Part shown: piece by piece, positions 36,346 through 44,349 of the stretch
Position numbering within the stretch: the stretch's first letter is position 1
Layout of the letters: each line of letters opens with the position of its first letter
Assembly (NCBI GenBank): GCA_019423755.1
Contig: JAHZAU010000008.1
Span: 17,571-81,570 of the forward strand
Direction of reading: 5' to 3'
Source of the DNA: Oscillospiraceae bacterium
Lineage (GTDB): Bacteria; Bacillota; Clostridia; Oscillospirales; Ruminococcaceae
Length of the DNA: 64,000 nucleotides
Position numbers and translations under genes: made by a program
Notes under the pieces: model-generated
Told to the model about the DNA's origin: nothing
Database searches by the model: none
The model's input: the letters and a program-made list of their open reading frames with translations, nothing else

Positions 36346-37929
36346 ATGGGAACAAAATCCAAAAAAGAGAAAAAAGGCATTACCCTGCCGCCTGCACTGA
36401 TTTTGCTGTTTATCGTACTGGCCTTCATGGTGGTACTCAGCTGGTTTGTACCGGTTTCTTCGGTTGTGACCAATGACGCTGGCGAGCGCACCGTTTTGTA
36501 CAACACCATCATCGCCGAAGACGGCACCCTGATCGAAAACGTCGGCACCCAGCCCGCTGGTATCTGGGACCTGTTCCTGGCTCCCATCAAGGGCTTTGCG
36601 GACGGCGCAGACGTCAACTTCTCGATTTTGATCTCCGGCGCCTTCCTGGCCATCATCAACGCCACCGGCGCCATTGATGCCGGCATCGGCGCTCTGCTTC
36701 GCAAATTCAGCGGCAAAAAGCTGCTTGCTATCCTGATGTTCGTCTTTGCCCTCATGGGCACCGTTTACGGCTCCTGCGAGGAGCTGCCGGCCTACGCGCT
36801 GGTGCTGATCCCGCTGTGCATCGCCGCCGGTTATGACGTGGTCACCGGTATTATGGTGCTGTTCGGCGGCGCTGCCATCGGTAACATGGCCTCGGTCGTC
36901 AACCCCTACGCCACCGGCGCCGCTGTGGCCGCCATCGGCAACCCGGAGCTTTCCCTGGGTACCGGCATCGTCATGCGTATGGTGCTCTTCCTGGTGCTGT
37001 ATGTGGTAGGTACCTTCCTGCTCATCCAGTACGCCGAAAAGGTCCGCCGCAATCCTTCCGCCTCGGTCATCGCCGGCTGCGAAGGCATCAATGACCTGAC
37101 CACCAAAAAGGCCGAGGGCCAGGTGGTCGAGCTGACCCGCCGCCGCGTCTGGGAACTGGTGGTCTTCGGCATCATGATCGCTATCATCGTTATCGGTTAC
37201 ATTCCGTGGAGCTCCATCCAGCTTTCCGACGGCCGCACCATGTACGATGTCGTTAACTACCCCGCTGTTTGGCTCATGGAAAACGCTCCCGCTCTGGGCA
37301 ACTTCCTGGGCGCTGACAAATTCACCTACTTCGGCGACTGGTACTTCGACGAGTTCTCCATCGTCTTCCTCATCGGCGCCGTTATCGTGGCTCTCATCGA
37401 CCGCATGTCCCTTAAGGACTTCACCAGCAACTTCATCCAGGGCTGCTGCGACCTGTGCTCCCTGACCGTTATCGTAGCTGTTTCCCGCGGTGTTTCTCAG
37501 ATCATGGGCACCAGCTCCCAGGGTATGGGCATCACCTTCGTTTACTGGATCCAGAACATGCTCAGCGACGTCCCGGTTTGGGGCTTCGTCATCGCCGCTG
37601 TGGTAGCCTACATCCTCATCGGTCTGCTGCCTCTGGGCACCAGCTCCGCTTCCGGTATCACCATGCCGGTACTGGGCGCTGTGGCTATGGCCCTGTTTGC
37701 CGGCAGCACCATCGGCACCGAAGTCGGCCAGATGATCCTGGTTTCCGCCTTCACCGTCGGCTTCAACTTCTGGTTTGTGGTTTACCCCAACGCTCCGCTC
37801 ATGGGCACCCTGGAACTGACCAACGTCCCCTACGAGCGCTTCCTGAAATTCTCCCTGAAATACTCCACCATCCTGCTGCTGGCCGGCACCCTGGTGCTCA
37901 TCGTTTCTCCGTACATTGGTTTGATCTAA
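36346..37929 (+). CDS. YfcC family carrier (DcuC/ArcD-like)
   Basis: 527 residues, about twelve helices. GSCEELPAYALVLIPLCIAAGYD, NPYATGAAVAAIG and LLPLGTSSASGITMPVLGA are landmarks of the YfcC/C4-dicarboxylate anaerobic carrier group, members of which are suspected amino-acid or peptide carriers. In-frame TTG at 36340 is possible, but GAGAGGG sits 10 nt from ATG 36346. Between a dipeptidase and peptidase T in one operon (17 nt to pepT). Confidence 0.88.
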   Translation: MGTKSKKEKKGITLPPALILLFIVLAFMVVLSWFVPVSSVVTNDAGERTVLYNTIIAEDGTLIENVGTQPAGIWDLFLAPIKGFADGADVNFSILISGAFLAIINATGAIDAGIGALLRKFSGKKLLAILMFVFALMGTVYGSCEELPAYALVLIPLCIAAGYDVVTGIMVLFGGAAIGNMASVVNPYATGAAVAAIGNPELSLGTGIVMRMVLFLVLYVVGTFLLIQYAEKVRRNPSASVIAGCEGINDLTTKKAEGQVVELTRRRVWELVVFGIMIAIIVIGYIPWSSIQLSDGRTMYDVVNYPAVWLMENAPALGNFLGADKFTYFGDWYFDEFSIVFLIGAVIVALIDRMSLKDFTSNFIQGCCDLCSLTVIVAVSRGVSQIMGTSSQGMGITFVYWIQNMLSDVPVWGFVIAAVVAYILIGLLPLGTSSASGITMPVLGAVAMALFAGSTIGTEVGQMILVSAFTVGFNFWFVVYPNAPLMGTLELTNVPYERFLKFSLKYSTILLLAGTLVLIVSPYIGLI

Positions 37930-37945
37930 GAAAGGGGTCTTTGAC

Positions 37946-39169
37946 ATGAAACCCATCGTCGAACGTTTCTTTCGTTATGTAAAGATCGACACCCAGGCCA
38001 CCTGGGAGGCCGAAACCGTCCCCGCTTCCCCCAACGAGTTCGTGCTGGGGCAGATGCTGGTGGACGAGCTGAAGGAAATGGGCATCGAAAACGCCTGGAT
38101 GGACGACAAGGCCTATGTGTTCTCCCACATTCCGGCCAACACCCAGCGCGACATCCCGCCCATCGCCTTCTTTGCTCACCTGGACACCGCTCCCGATGAG
38201 TCCGGCGCCAACGTCAACCCCCGGGTCGTGGAAAACTGGGACGGCAGCGACATCGTGCTCAATGCCGAAAAGGGCATTGTCCTCAGCCGCAGCCAGTTCC
38301 CCACCCTCAACGCCAGCATCGGTAAAGACCTGATCGTCACCGACGGCAACTCCCTGCTGGGCGCCGACGACAAAGCCGGCGTGGCCGAGATCATGGAGGC
38401 CGCCAAGTACATCATGGAGCATCCCGAGATGGAACACGGCGAGGTGCATATCTGCTTCACCCCCGACGAGGAGATCGGCAACAGCACCGAGTACATCAAC
38501 ATCAAAAACGTGCCCGCCAAATACGGCTACACTATGGACGGCGGCGAGCTGGGCGAGATCAACTTTGAAAACTTCAACGCCGCCACCGCCACCATCAAGG
38601 TCAACGGCGTGGCCATCCACCCCGGCGAGGCCAAGGGCAAGATGAAAAACGCCATCCTGCTGGCCAACGAGTTCATCAACCTCCTGCCCTGGCGGGAGTC
38701 CCCGGTGAACACCGAAGGCTACGAGGGCTTCTACCACGTCACCGGCATCACCGGCGGCGTGGACCAGGCGGAGATCGTCATCGCCATCCGCGACTTCTTC
38801 ACCGACGGCTACGAGGCGCGCAAAAAGCGCGTCCAGGGCATCGCCGACTACCTAAACAGCTGCTACGGCGAAGGCACCTTCGAGGCCAAGATCGAGGACT
38901 ACTACCTGAACATGGCGCTGGAAGTGGAAAAGTGCCCCATCGTCAAGGACAACGCCCTTAAAGCCATGGAGATGGCCGGCATCCAGCCGGTGATCATCCC
39001 CATCCGCGGCGGCACCGACGGCTCCTCCATCTCCTTCATGGGTATGCCCTGCCCCAACCTGTTCATGGGCTCGGCCAACTCCCACTCCATCTATGAGTAC
39101 TGCACCGTCCAGTCCATGGAAAAAGCCACCGAGGTCATCCTCAACCTGGTCAAACTCTTTGCGGAATAA
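37946..39169 (+). CDS. pepT: peptidase T (tripeptidase), copy 1
   Basis: 407 residues, M20 family. Metal and catalytic residues: His in FFAHLDTAPDES, Asp in GADDKAG, Glu-Glu in FTPDEEIG, Asp in YTMDGGELGEIN, C-terminal His in SANSHSIYEY after RGGTDGSSIS. Cytoplasmic aminotripeptidase. AGAAAGGGG 8 nt before ATG. Last gene of the operon begun by dipeptidase 2. Confidence 0.95.
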   Translation: MKPIVERFFRYVKIDTQATWEAETVPASPNEFVLGQMLVDELKEMGIENAWMDDKAYVFSHIPANTQRDIPPIAFFAHLDTAPDESGANVNPRVVENWDGSDIVLNAEKGIVLSRSQFPTLNASIGKDLIVTDGNSLLGADDKAGVAEIMEAAKYIMEHPEMEHGEVHICFTPDEEIGNSTEYINIKNVPAKYGYTMDGGELGEINFENFNAATATIKVNGVAIHPGEAKGKMKNAILLANEFINLLPWRESPVNTEGYEGFYHVTGITGGVDQAEIVIAIRDFFTDGYEARKKRVQGIADYLNSCYGEGTFEAKIEDYYLNMALEVEKCPIVKDNALKAMEMAGIQPVIIPIRGGTDGSSISFMGMPCPNLFMGSANSHSIYEYCTVQSMEKATEVILNLVKLFAE

Positions 39170-39193
39170 TCGGCAGAAAAACGCTCTGCACGG

Positions 39194-39222
39194 TTGTATC
39201 CTCCTCAAAAACATGATATGAT
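39194..39222 (+). promoter_or_regulatory. promoter of the second pepT
   Basis: TTGTAT (39194-39199), 17 nt, TATGAT (39217-39222) with extended TGA. Confidence 0.6.
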
Positions 39223-39227
39223 GGAAA

Positions 39228-39270
39228 AAAAGCCGGTGTACAGGCCATACCAACTGTACACCGGCTTTAT
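39228..39270 (+). terminator. hairpin between the two pepT genes
   Basis: AAAGCCGGTGTAC pairs with GTACACCGGCTTT. It can end the first pepT transcript, but it also lies just after the start expected from the promoter at 39194-39222, so it may form the 5' end of the second transcript. Confidence 0.65.
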
Positions 39271-39297
39271 TCCCACTTTGGAGGAGGACCTCGACTT

Positions 39298-40521
39298 ATG
39301 AAGGAGATCGTCAAGCGCTTTTCCCGATACGCCGCCATCGACACCCAGGCAGACGAGCAGAAACGCCGCTGCCCCAGCAACGAAAACCAGCGCCTTTTGG
39401 CCGAACTGCTCCAGGACGAGCTGCTGGAGATGGGCGTCCCCCAGGTGGAGGTGGACGAGAAAAGCTTCCTCTATGCTCACCTGCCCTCCAATGTGGACCG
39501 GCCGGTCCCTGCCATCGCCTTCCTGGCCCATCTGGACACCCACCCGGAGGTGCGGGGAGAAAACGTCCGTCCCCGTCTGGTGGAAAACTACCAGGGCGGC
39601 GACATCCTGCTCAACCGCGGCAAGCAGATCACCCTCTCCCCCGAAGAATTCCCCGGGCTCCTGGACTATGTCGGGCACGATCTGCTGGTCACCGACGGCA
39701 CCACCCTGCTGGGCGCCGACGGAAAAGCCGGCATCACCGAGATTATGGAAGCCATGCAGACCCTCTGCCAGCACCCGGATCTGCCCCACGGCAGCGTTTA
39801 TGTGGTGTTCACCCCGGACGAGGAGCTGGGCTTCGGCACCGACTACATCCAGCTGGAAAAGGTCCCCGTCTCCTTCGGCTTTACCTTAGAAGGCGGCAGC
39901 CCCGGGGAGATCAACTGCGAAAACTTCAACGCCGCCATCGCCACCATCAAGGTCAACGGCCGCAACATCCACCCGGGCCAGGCCCGCAACAAGATGAAAA
40001 ACGCCGTCCTGCTGGCGCAGAAGTTCATCGCCTGCCTGCCGGAAAACGAGATGCCCGCCAGTACCGAAAACTACGAGGGCTACTACAACGTTACCGACAT
40101 CCTGGGCAGCATCGACCAGTGCGTCATGACCTGCCACATCCGGGATTTCGACCTCGGCTCCTACCAGAAGCGCAAACAGCGCATCCTGGACACCGCCCAG
40201 TTCCTGGGCGGCTTCTACGGCGCCGACACCTTCGAGGTGCAGGTGGAGGACTACTACTGGAACATGAAGCCCCAGCTGGACCGCCACCCGCAGATCCTGC
40301 AAATCGCCCAAACCGCCATAGAGCAGGCCGGGCTGACCCCTCGGCTGCTTCCCGTCCGGGGCGGCACCGACGGCGTCACCATCTCCCAGAAGGGCTTCCC
40401 CTGCCCCAACCTGTTTTCCGGCGGACACAATGGATTCAGCATCTACGAGTACATCTCGGTACAAGCCATGGAAAAGGCCGTGGAAGTTATCCTCAACATC
40501 ATCCGCCTCACCGCAGAATAA
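39298..40521 (+). CDS. peptidase T paralogue, copy 2
   Basis: 407 residues, same length and layout as the upstream pepT. Differences at active-site blocks: GADGKAG instead of GADDKAG (the first, metal-bridging Asp is kept), and FTLEGGSPGEIN instead of YTMDGG, replacing an Asp ligand with Glu, which other M20 enzymes use. Probably active but with shifted specificity. GGAGGAGG lies close upstream of the ATG. It has its own promoter. Confidence 0.88.
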   Translation: MKEIVKRFSRYAAIDTQADEQKRRCPSNENQRLLAELLQDELLEMGVPQVEVDEKSFLYAHLPSNVDRPVPAIAFLAHLDTHPEVRGENVRPRLVENYQGGDILLNRGKQITLSPEEFPGLLDYVGHDLLVTDGTTLLGADGKAGITEIMEAMQTLCQHPDLPHGSVYVVFTPDEELGFGTDYIQLEKVPVSFGFTLEGGSPGEINCENFNAAIATIKVNGRNIHPGQARNKMKNAVLLAQKFIACLPENEMPASTENYEGYYNVTDILGSIDQCVMTCHIRDFDLGSYQKRKQRILDTAQFLGGFYGADTFEVQVEDYYWNMKPQLDRHPQILQIAQTAIEQAGLTPRLLPVRGGTDGVTISQKGFPCPNLFSGGHNGFSIYEYISVQAMEKAVEVILNIIRLTAE

Positions 40522-40529
40522 CACAATAA

Positions 40530-40577
40530 CGCAAAAAGCGCCGGAAGCCCCACGGGCCGCCGGCGTTTTCTTTTTGT
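40530..40577. terminator. terminator between pepT copy 2 and tetR
   Basis: AAAAGCGCCGG...CCGGCGTTTTC stem with inner GCCC/GGGC pairing, between convergent genes. Confidence 0.7.
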
Positions 40578-40585
40578 TTGGCAAT

Positions 40586-41182
40586 TTAGCAATAGAGGCT
40601 CAGATACCGTTCCAGCTCCTGCAGGCAGTCCCGGCGCATCTGATCAAAGCCCTGGCATTCCTCCACCAGCCAGTGCAGCACATACCCCTGGGCAAAGATC
40701 ACCGTCCGGCGGGCCAGCTGCGCCGCCTCGGCTGCATAGGCCCCATCCTGGGCCGGTCGGGAGGCAAACAGCTCCACCAGCGACTGATACAGCGGGCTTT
40801 CCTCGTCCAGCAGCGCGTCCCGGCTCACCGAAAGGTTGATGCGGTAGATCTCCTGGAGCAGGTCCTTGTCAAAGCTCTCCAGCTGCCCCAAAAGCCAGTC
40901 GATCCGCTCCACCGCACGCCGGGGAAGGGAAGCGTCCTCCTCCGGCCCAAAGGTCTCGGGGAGGGATTGGAGCAGCCGGTTGTAGATATCCAGCAGGATA
41001 TCGTCCTTGGAGAGGAAATACAGGTAAAAGGTCCCCACCGAGATCTCCGCGTTCTGGCAGATCTCCCGGATGGTGATCTTGCTGTAGCCCTTCTTCTTCA
41101 TCAGCAGAACGGTGGTGTCGAAAATCTTCTTCTTAGTAAACACCGCCTGCTCTTTTCGGGAGAGATACGACTTTTCCTTCAT
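40586..41182 (-). CDS. TetR family transcriptional regulator
   Basis: 198 residues. N-terminal HTH: KKIFDTTVLLMKKKGYSKITIREICQNAEISVGTFYLYF; the remainder is a helical ligand domain with several Leu/Glu runs. Convergent with the peptidase genes, so its target may be the peptidase operon or a distant gene. Minus-strand promoter TTGCAA-16-TAAAAT at 41245-41218. Confidence 0.92.
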   Translation of the reverse strand: MKEKSYLSRKEQAVFTKKKIFDTTVLLMKKKGYSKITIREICQNAEISVGTFYLYFLSKDDILLDIYNRLLQSLPETFGPEEDASLPRRAVERIDWLLGQLESFDKDLLQEIYRINLSVSRDALLDEESPLYQSLVELFASRPAQDGAYAAEAAQLARRTVIFAQGYVLHWLVEECQGFDQMRRDCLQELERYLSLYC

Positions 41183-41217
41183 AACAAACCCTCTGCTCCT
41201 TTGCCTTGTTACGCTTT

Positions 41218-41245
41218 ATTTTATCATATCTGCGGGCTTTTGCAA
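41218..41245 (-). promoter_or_regulatory. promoter of tetR
   Basis: TTGCAA (41245-41240), 16 nt, TAAAAT (41223-41218) with extended TGA. Confidence 0.5.
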
Positions 41246-41276
41246 AGGAGGAACTCCCTCTCCTTCCCTCTCTTAC

Positions 41277-41313
41277 CAAAACAGACCTGTGCTAGGCACA
41301 GGTCTGTTTTTTG
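41277..41313. terminator. terminator between the 107-aa gene and tetR
   Basis: ACAGACCTGTG and CACAGGTCTGT, flanked by A- and T-runs. Confidence 0.85.
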
Positions 41314-41330
41314 CGTGTATTTTGTAGCTG

Positions 41331-41654
41331 TTACCGCTTGGGCAGGGTCACGGCAAACAGGTTCCCTTTGACCGGAGTGAGCACCAGTTCCACCGGATGC
41401 TCCTCGTCGAAGCGTCCGCAGCCGTTCTGGATGAGCCAGCGGCCGATCTTGGTGCTTTTGAGCTCCCTGCCCCGGCTCCAAAAGACGCTGTTGTTGATGG
41501 CAAGCTCCACCTCGCCCTCCATCCCATCCAGCTGCAGCCGGATGGACGGCCAGTCCACGTCCAGATATTCGTCCCGGAACTGCTCGCTGAGCAGGATGCC
41601 GTAACCGGCGCCGTTTTCTAAAAATTTTCCGTTATTCCAGGCGCGTGCCAGCAT
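41331..41654 (-). CDS. unknown 107-residue protein coupled to the selenium LysR regulator
   Basis: 107 residues, mixed alpha/beta, no membrane segment. Trp and charged residues are frequent; VELVLTPVKGNLFAVTLP near the C-terminus looks like a beta-hairpin. Its ATG is 2 nt after the LysR stop, so it is translated from the same mRNA. I do not recognise the family. No signal or metal motif. Confidence 0.65.
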   Translation of the reverse strand: MLARAWNNGKFLENGAGYGILLSEQFRDEYLDVDWPSIRLQLDGMEGEVELAINNSVFWSRGRELKSTKIGRWLIQNGCGRFDEEHPVELVLTPVKGNLFAVTLPKR

Positions 41655-41656
41655 GG

Positions 41657-42568
41657 CTACTGCACCTCCTTGTCGTAGTACATCTTTACGAAGTTCTGGA
41701 ACACCTCGCCGGCAAAGGACAAGGGTTCGTTTTTGGAGGTCACCATATACAGATTTCGTTCCATGTCGATGTTGGTCAGGTCAAAGGCCAGCAGCAGGCC
41801 GAAATGCTCGTAGTCCTCTACCGCCGCCCGGGAGATGACCGAGATGCCCATGCCCTGGCTGACCGCGTGCTTGATGCTGTCGGGGTCGTCGAACTGGGCC
41901 ACGATCTTCAGCTCGCCCATGTCGATGCCCGCCCGGTTGAGGAAGCGTTCCATCTCCTTGCGGGTACCGGAACCCTCTTCACGCACCACGATGGGCTCCC
42001 GGCGCAGGATGTCTGCCCGCAGGGTACCGGGCTGCATCTCCTTGAAGCGCTGGTTGTTGGGGGTGATGACCACCAAGCGGTCGGTGGTGAAGCTGTCGTA
42101 GGAACATTCGGTGTTGTGGTTGTCGGTGCCGCAGAATCCAATGTCCGCCTGACCGTCCAAGATGCTCTCCACCACCTTTTCCGAGTCCTGCTTCTGGATG
42201 CTGAAGAAGACGTTGGGGTACTCCTCCCGGAAAGCGGCGATGACCTTGGGCAGGATGTACTGGGAGGGCACGGTGGAGGCGCAGATGCGCAGGTTACCCT
42301 TGAGCTCCTTGTTGTAGTTTTTCACGGCGCAGCAGGCGTCCTCCCGCAGGTTGAGCATCTTCACCGCGTACTGGTAGAGGATGCTGCCGGGCTTGGTGGG
42401 GTAGACGTATTTGGTGCCGCGCTCGATGAGCTTGGTGTCCAGCTCCTTTTCCAGGGAGTTGATGTGGGCGCTGATGGTGGGCTGGGTCAGATAGATCCGC
42501 TGGGCCGCCTTGGAGAAGCTTTTGAGCTTCACGACATATACAAATGCTTCCAGCTGCTTGAAATCCAT
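41657..42568 (-). CDS. LysR family regulator, selenium-metabolism type
   Basis: 303 residues: N-terminal winged HTH (SFSKAAQRIYLTQPTISAHINSLE) and a periplasmic-binding-like effector domain. Divergent from selD across 253 nt with a dyad between them; LysR genes of this kind are known next to selD in Clostridia, and I infer that it controls selenium genes. TGAGG site 7 nt before the ATG. Confidence 0.9.
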   Translation of the reverse strand: MDFKQLEAFVYVVKLKSFSKAAQRIYLTQPTISAHINSLEKELDTKLIERGTKYVYPTKPGSILYQYAVKMLNLREDACCAVKNYNKELKGNLRICASTVPSQYILPKVIAAFREEYPNVFFSIQKQDSEKVVESILDGQADIGFCGTDNHNTECSYDSFTTDRLVVITPNNQRFKEMQPGTLRADILRREPIVVREEGSGTRKEMERFLNRAGIDMGELKIVAQFDDPDSIKHAVSQGMGISVISRAAVEDYEHFGLLLAFDLTNIDMERNLYMVTSKNEPLSFAGEVFQNFVKMYYDKEVQ

Positions 42569-42634
42569 GGTAAAACCTCATTTTTCCATTCCTGGCCAAA
42601 ATAGGCCGCAGAATTCGATTGTATTTCTTGTATT

Positions 42635-42663
42635 ATTATATCAGAAAAAAGCGGGGATGAAAA
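42635..42663 (-). promoter_or_regulatory. promoter of the LysR gene
   Basis: TTTTCA (42663-42658), 17 nt, TATAAT (42640-42635) with extended TGA. Confidence 0.6.
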
Positions 42664-42677
42664 CAATTTATCCATGA

Positions 42678-42697
42678 AATAGGTAACTTTCCCTATT
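42678..42697. promoter_or_regulatory. dyad between LysR gene and selD (candidate LysR site)
   Basis: AATAGG (42678-42683) and CCTATT (42692-42697) with 8 nt between. It abuts the selD -35 box and lies 15 nt upstream of the LysR -35, the usual place for a LysR regulatory site. Confidence 0.6.
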
Positions 42698-42724
42698 GTT
42701 TTTCCGTATGTATTGCGTTAAAAT
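42696..42724 (+). promoter_or_regulatory. promoter of selD
   Basis: TTGTTT (42696-42701), 17 nt, TAAAAT (42719-42724). The weak -35 fits activation by a bound regulator. Confidence 0.6.
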
Positions 42725-42821
42725 ATAGGCATAGCGTCTATAAATAAAGGAAAAAAACGAATTTTATCACCAAAATCGCGGCGAAATCGCTCGAAATTTC
42801 CCGCACCAGGAGGAACCCGCC

Positions 42822-43862
42822 ATGAAGGAAGTCAAACGTCTCACCGAGCTGACCAAAGGCGCCGGCTGAGCAGCCAAAATCGGTCCGGAGGACCTTGCCA
42901 AGGTGCTGCATCAGCTGCCCAAATTTGAAGACAAAAACCTGATCGTCGGGTTCGACACCAGCGACGACGCCCTGGTCTACCAGGTTCGGGAAGACCTGGC
43001 TGTGGTACAGACGGTGGACTTCTTCCCCCCGGTGGTGGACGACCCCTACGTCTTTGGACAGATCGCCGCTGCCAACTCCTTAAGCGACATCTACGCCATG
43101 GGCGGCGAACCCACCATGGCCATGAACCTGATCTGCTTCCCCACCTGCCTGCCGCTGGATATTATGGCCCAGATCCTCAAGGGCGGCGCCGATAAGGTCA
43201 AGGAAGCCGGCGCCATCATTGCCGGCGGCCACACCATCGAAGATTCCGAGCCCAAGTACGGCCTGTGCGTCACCGGCTTTATGAACCCCAAGGACGTGCT
43301 GGAAAACAGCAAGTGCCAGGAGGGCGACCTGCTGGTCCTGACCAAACCCCTGGGCGTGGGCATCCTGGTCACCGCCATGAAGGCCCAGATCACCGATGAA
43401 GCCACCAACCAGGCCGCCATCCGCAACATGGCTACCCTGAACAAATACGGCAAAGACGCCATGATGGAGGTAGGCGGCGCCCACGCGGTCACCGACGTCA
43501 CCGGCTTCGGCCTCATCGGCCATGCTTCGGAGATGGCCGAAGGCAGCGGCCTGACCATCGAGCTTTGGTCCAAGGAGATCCCCCTGCTGCCCCAGGCGGC
43601 GGAGTTTGCCCAGATGGGCATCATCCCCTCCGGCGCTTACAGCAACATGGCCTTCTGCAAGGACAAAGTTGCCGCCGACCCGTCGGTGCCCCAGTACCTG
43701 CTGGATATTATGCACGACCCGCAGACCTCCGGCGGCCTGCTCATCTCCCTGCCGGAAGAAAAGGCCCACCAGCTGGTCCAGACCCTGGAAGGCCGCACCA
43801 TCTGCAACAAGATCATCGGCCGGGTCACCGCCCGCCAGGAAAAAGAGATCGTCGTCTTGTAA
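42822..43862 (+). CDS. selD: selenophosphate synthetase with in-frame UGA (selenocysteine)
   Basis: 346 residues if the UGA at 42867-42869 (codon 16) is read as selenocysteine. The N-terminus reads MKEVKRLTELTKGAG-Sec-AAKIGPEDL; in E. coli SelD the same place is GAGCGCK, whose Cys is essential. After the UGA, the frame stays open through ETDDA-like GFDTSDDAL, AGGHTIEDSEP, TKPLGVGI, TDVTGFGLIGHASEMAEGSGL and DPQTSGGLL. It makes selenophosphate from selenide and ATP. AGGAGG 9 nt before ATG 42822. Ordinary callers would start at 42903 and lose the Gly-rich loop. Not a pseudogene: selA, selB and the Sec tRNA are in the same region. Confidence 0.95.
42882..42894 (+). promoter_or_regulatory. SECIS-like hairpin in selD
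   Basis: GGTCC-GGA-GGACC, a perfect 5-bp stem with a G-first loop starting 17 nt after the UGA, within the spacing known for bacterial SECIS elements. Outer GCAGC/GCTGC pairing could extend it. Confidence 0.65.
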
Positions 43863-43928
43863 ACAAAAATCCATCCCCCGCCCTGACCAAGCCGGTCGGA
43901 GCGGGGTTTTCCTTCCAAGGAGGTCATT

Positions 43929-44285
43929 ATGCGCCCATCTTCCACCCGCGGCGACCGCCTGCTCATCCTGGGCCTGCTGGCTGCCGCCCTGGTGCTGTTT
44001 GCCGTCTTCGGGCTGCTCTTTCCCGGCGGGGACCGCTGGGAGGCGGTGGTCAGTCTGGACGGCGAGGACATCCTGGTGCTGGACCTGTCCGGCGAGGACC
44101 AGGTCCTTTCCCTGGAGCCCTGGGGCGTGGCCATGGAGGTGGAGGTCCGGGACCACGCCGTGCGGGTCCGCTCCTCCGACTGCCCCGACCAGATCTGTGT
44201 GCGGCAGGGCTGGCTGCGGCAGTCGCCTCAGTCCGCCGTCTGCCTGCCCAACCGGGTGTCGGTGGTGGTCCAGCCCCGTTCATAG
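43929..44285 (+). CDS. membrane-anchored NusG domain II protein
   Basis: 118 residues: one N-terminal helix (about 12-32) then a small beta domain with SDCPDQICVRQGWL and VCLPNRVSVVV, the two-Cys signature of NusG-domain-II (KOW-related) proteins of Firmicutes. These often sit near Rnf or FMN-transfer genes; here the neighbour is selD, 66 nt upstream, likely in the same transcript. Function unknown. AAGGAGG site. Confidence 0.8.
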   Translation: MRPSSTRGDRLLILGLLAAALVLFAVFGLLFPGGDRWEAVVSLDGEDILVLDLSGEDQVLSLEPWGVAMEVEVRDHAVRVRSSDCPDQICVRQGWLRQSPQSAVCLPNRVSVVVQPRS

Positions 44286-44298
44286 CTGTTTTTCTGCA

Positions 44299-44346
44299 AA
44301 AAAGATGCCCTGCTTTCCCAAACGTCGGGAAGGCAGGGCGTTTTTT
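44299..44346. terminator. bidirectional terminator after the NusG-II gene
   Basis: GCCCTGCTTTCCC with GGGAAGGCAGGGC, flanked by A-run (left) and TTTTTT (right), between convergent genes. Confidence 0.85.
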
Positions 44347-44349
44347 CGT

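Noticed and set aside
36310..37956. 548-codon open frame antisense to the YfcC carrier
   Set aside because: Shadow; His/Asp/Gly-rich composition, no ribosome site.
42822..42902. selD read as a pseudogene with a nonsense mutation
   Set aside because: The stop is UGA exactly at the catalytic position, a ribosome site and Gly-rich start precede it, and selA, selB and tRNA-Sec are adjacent.
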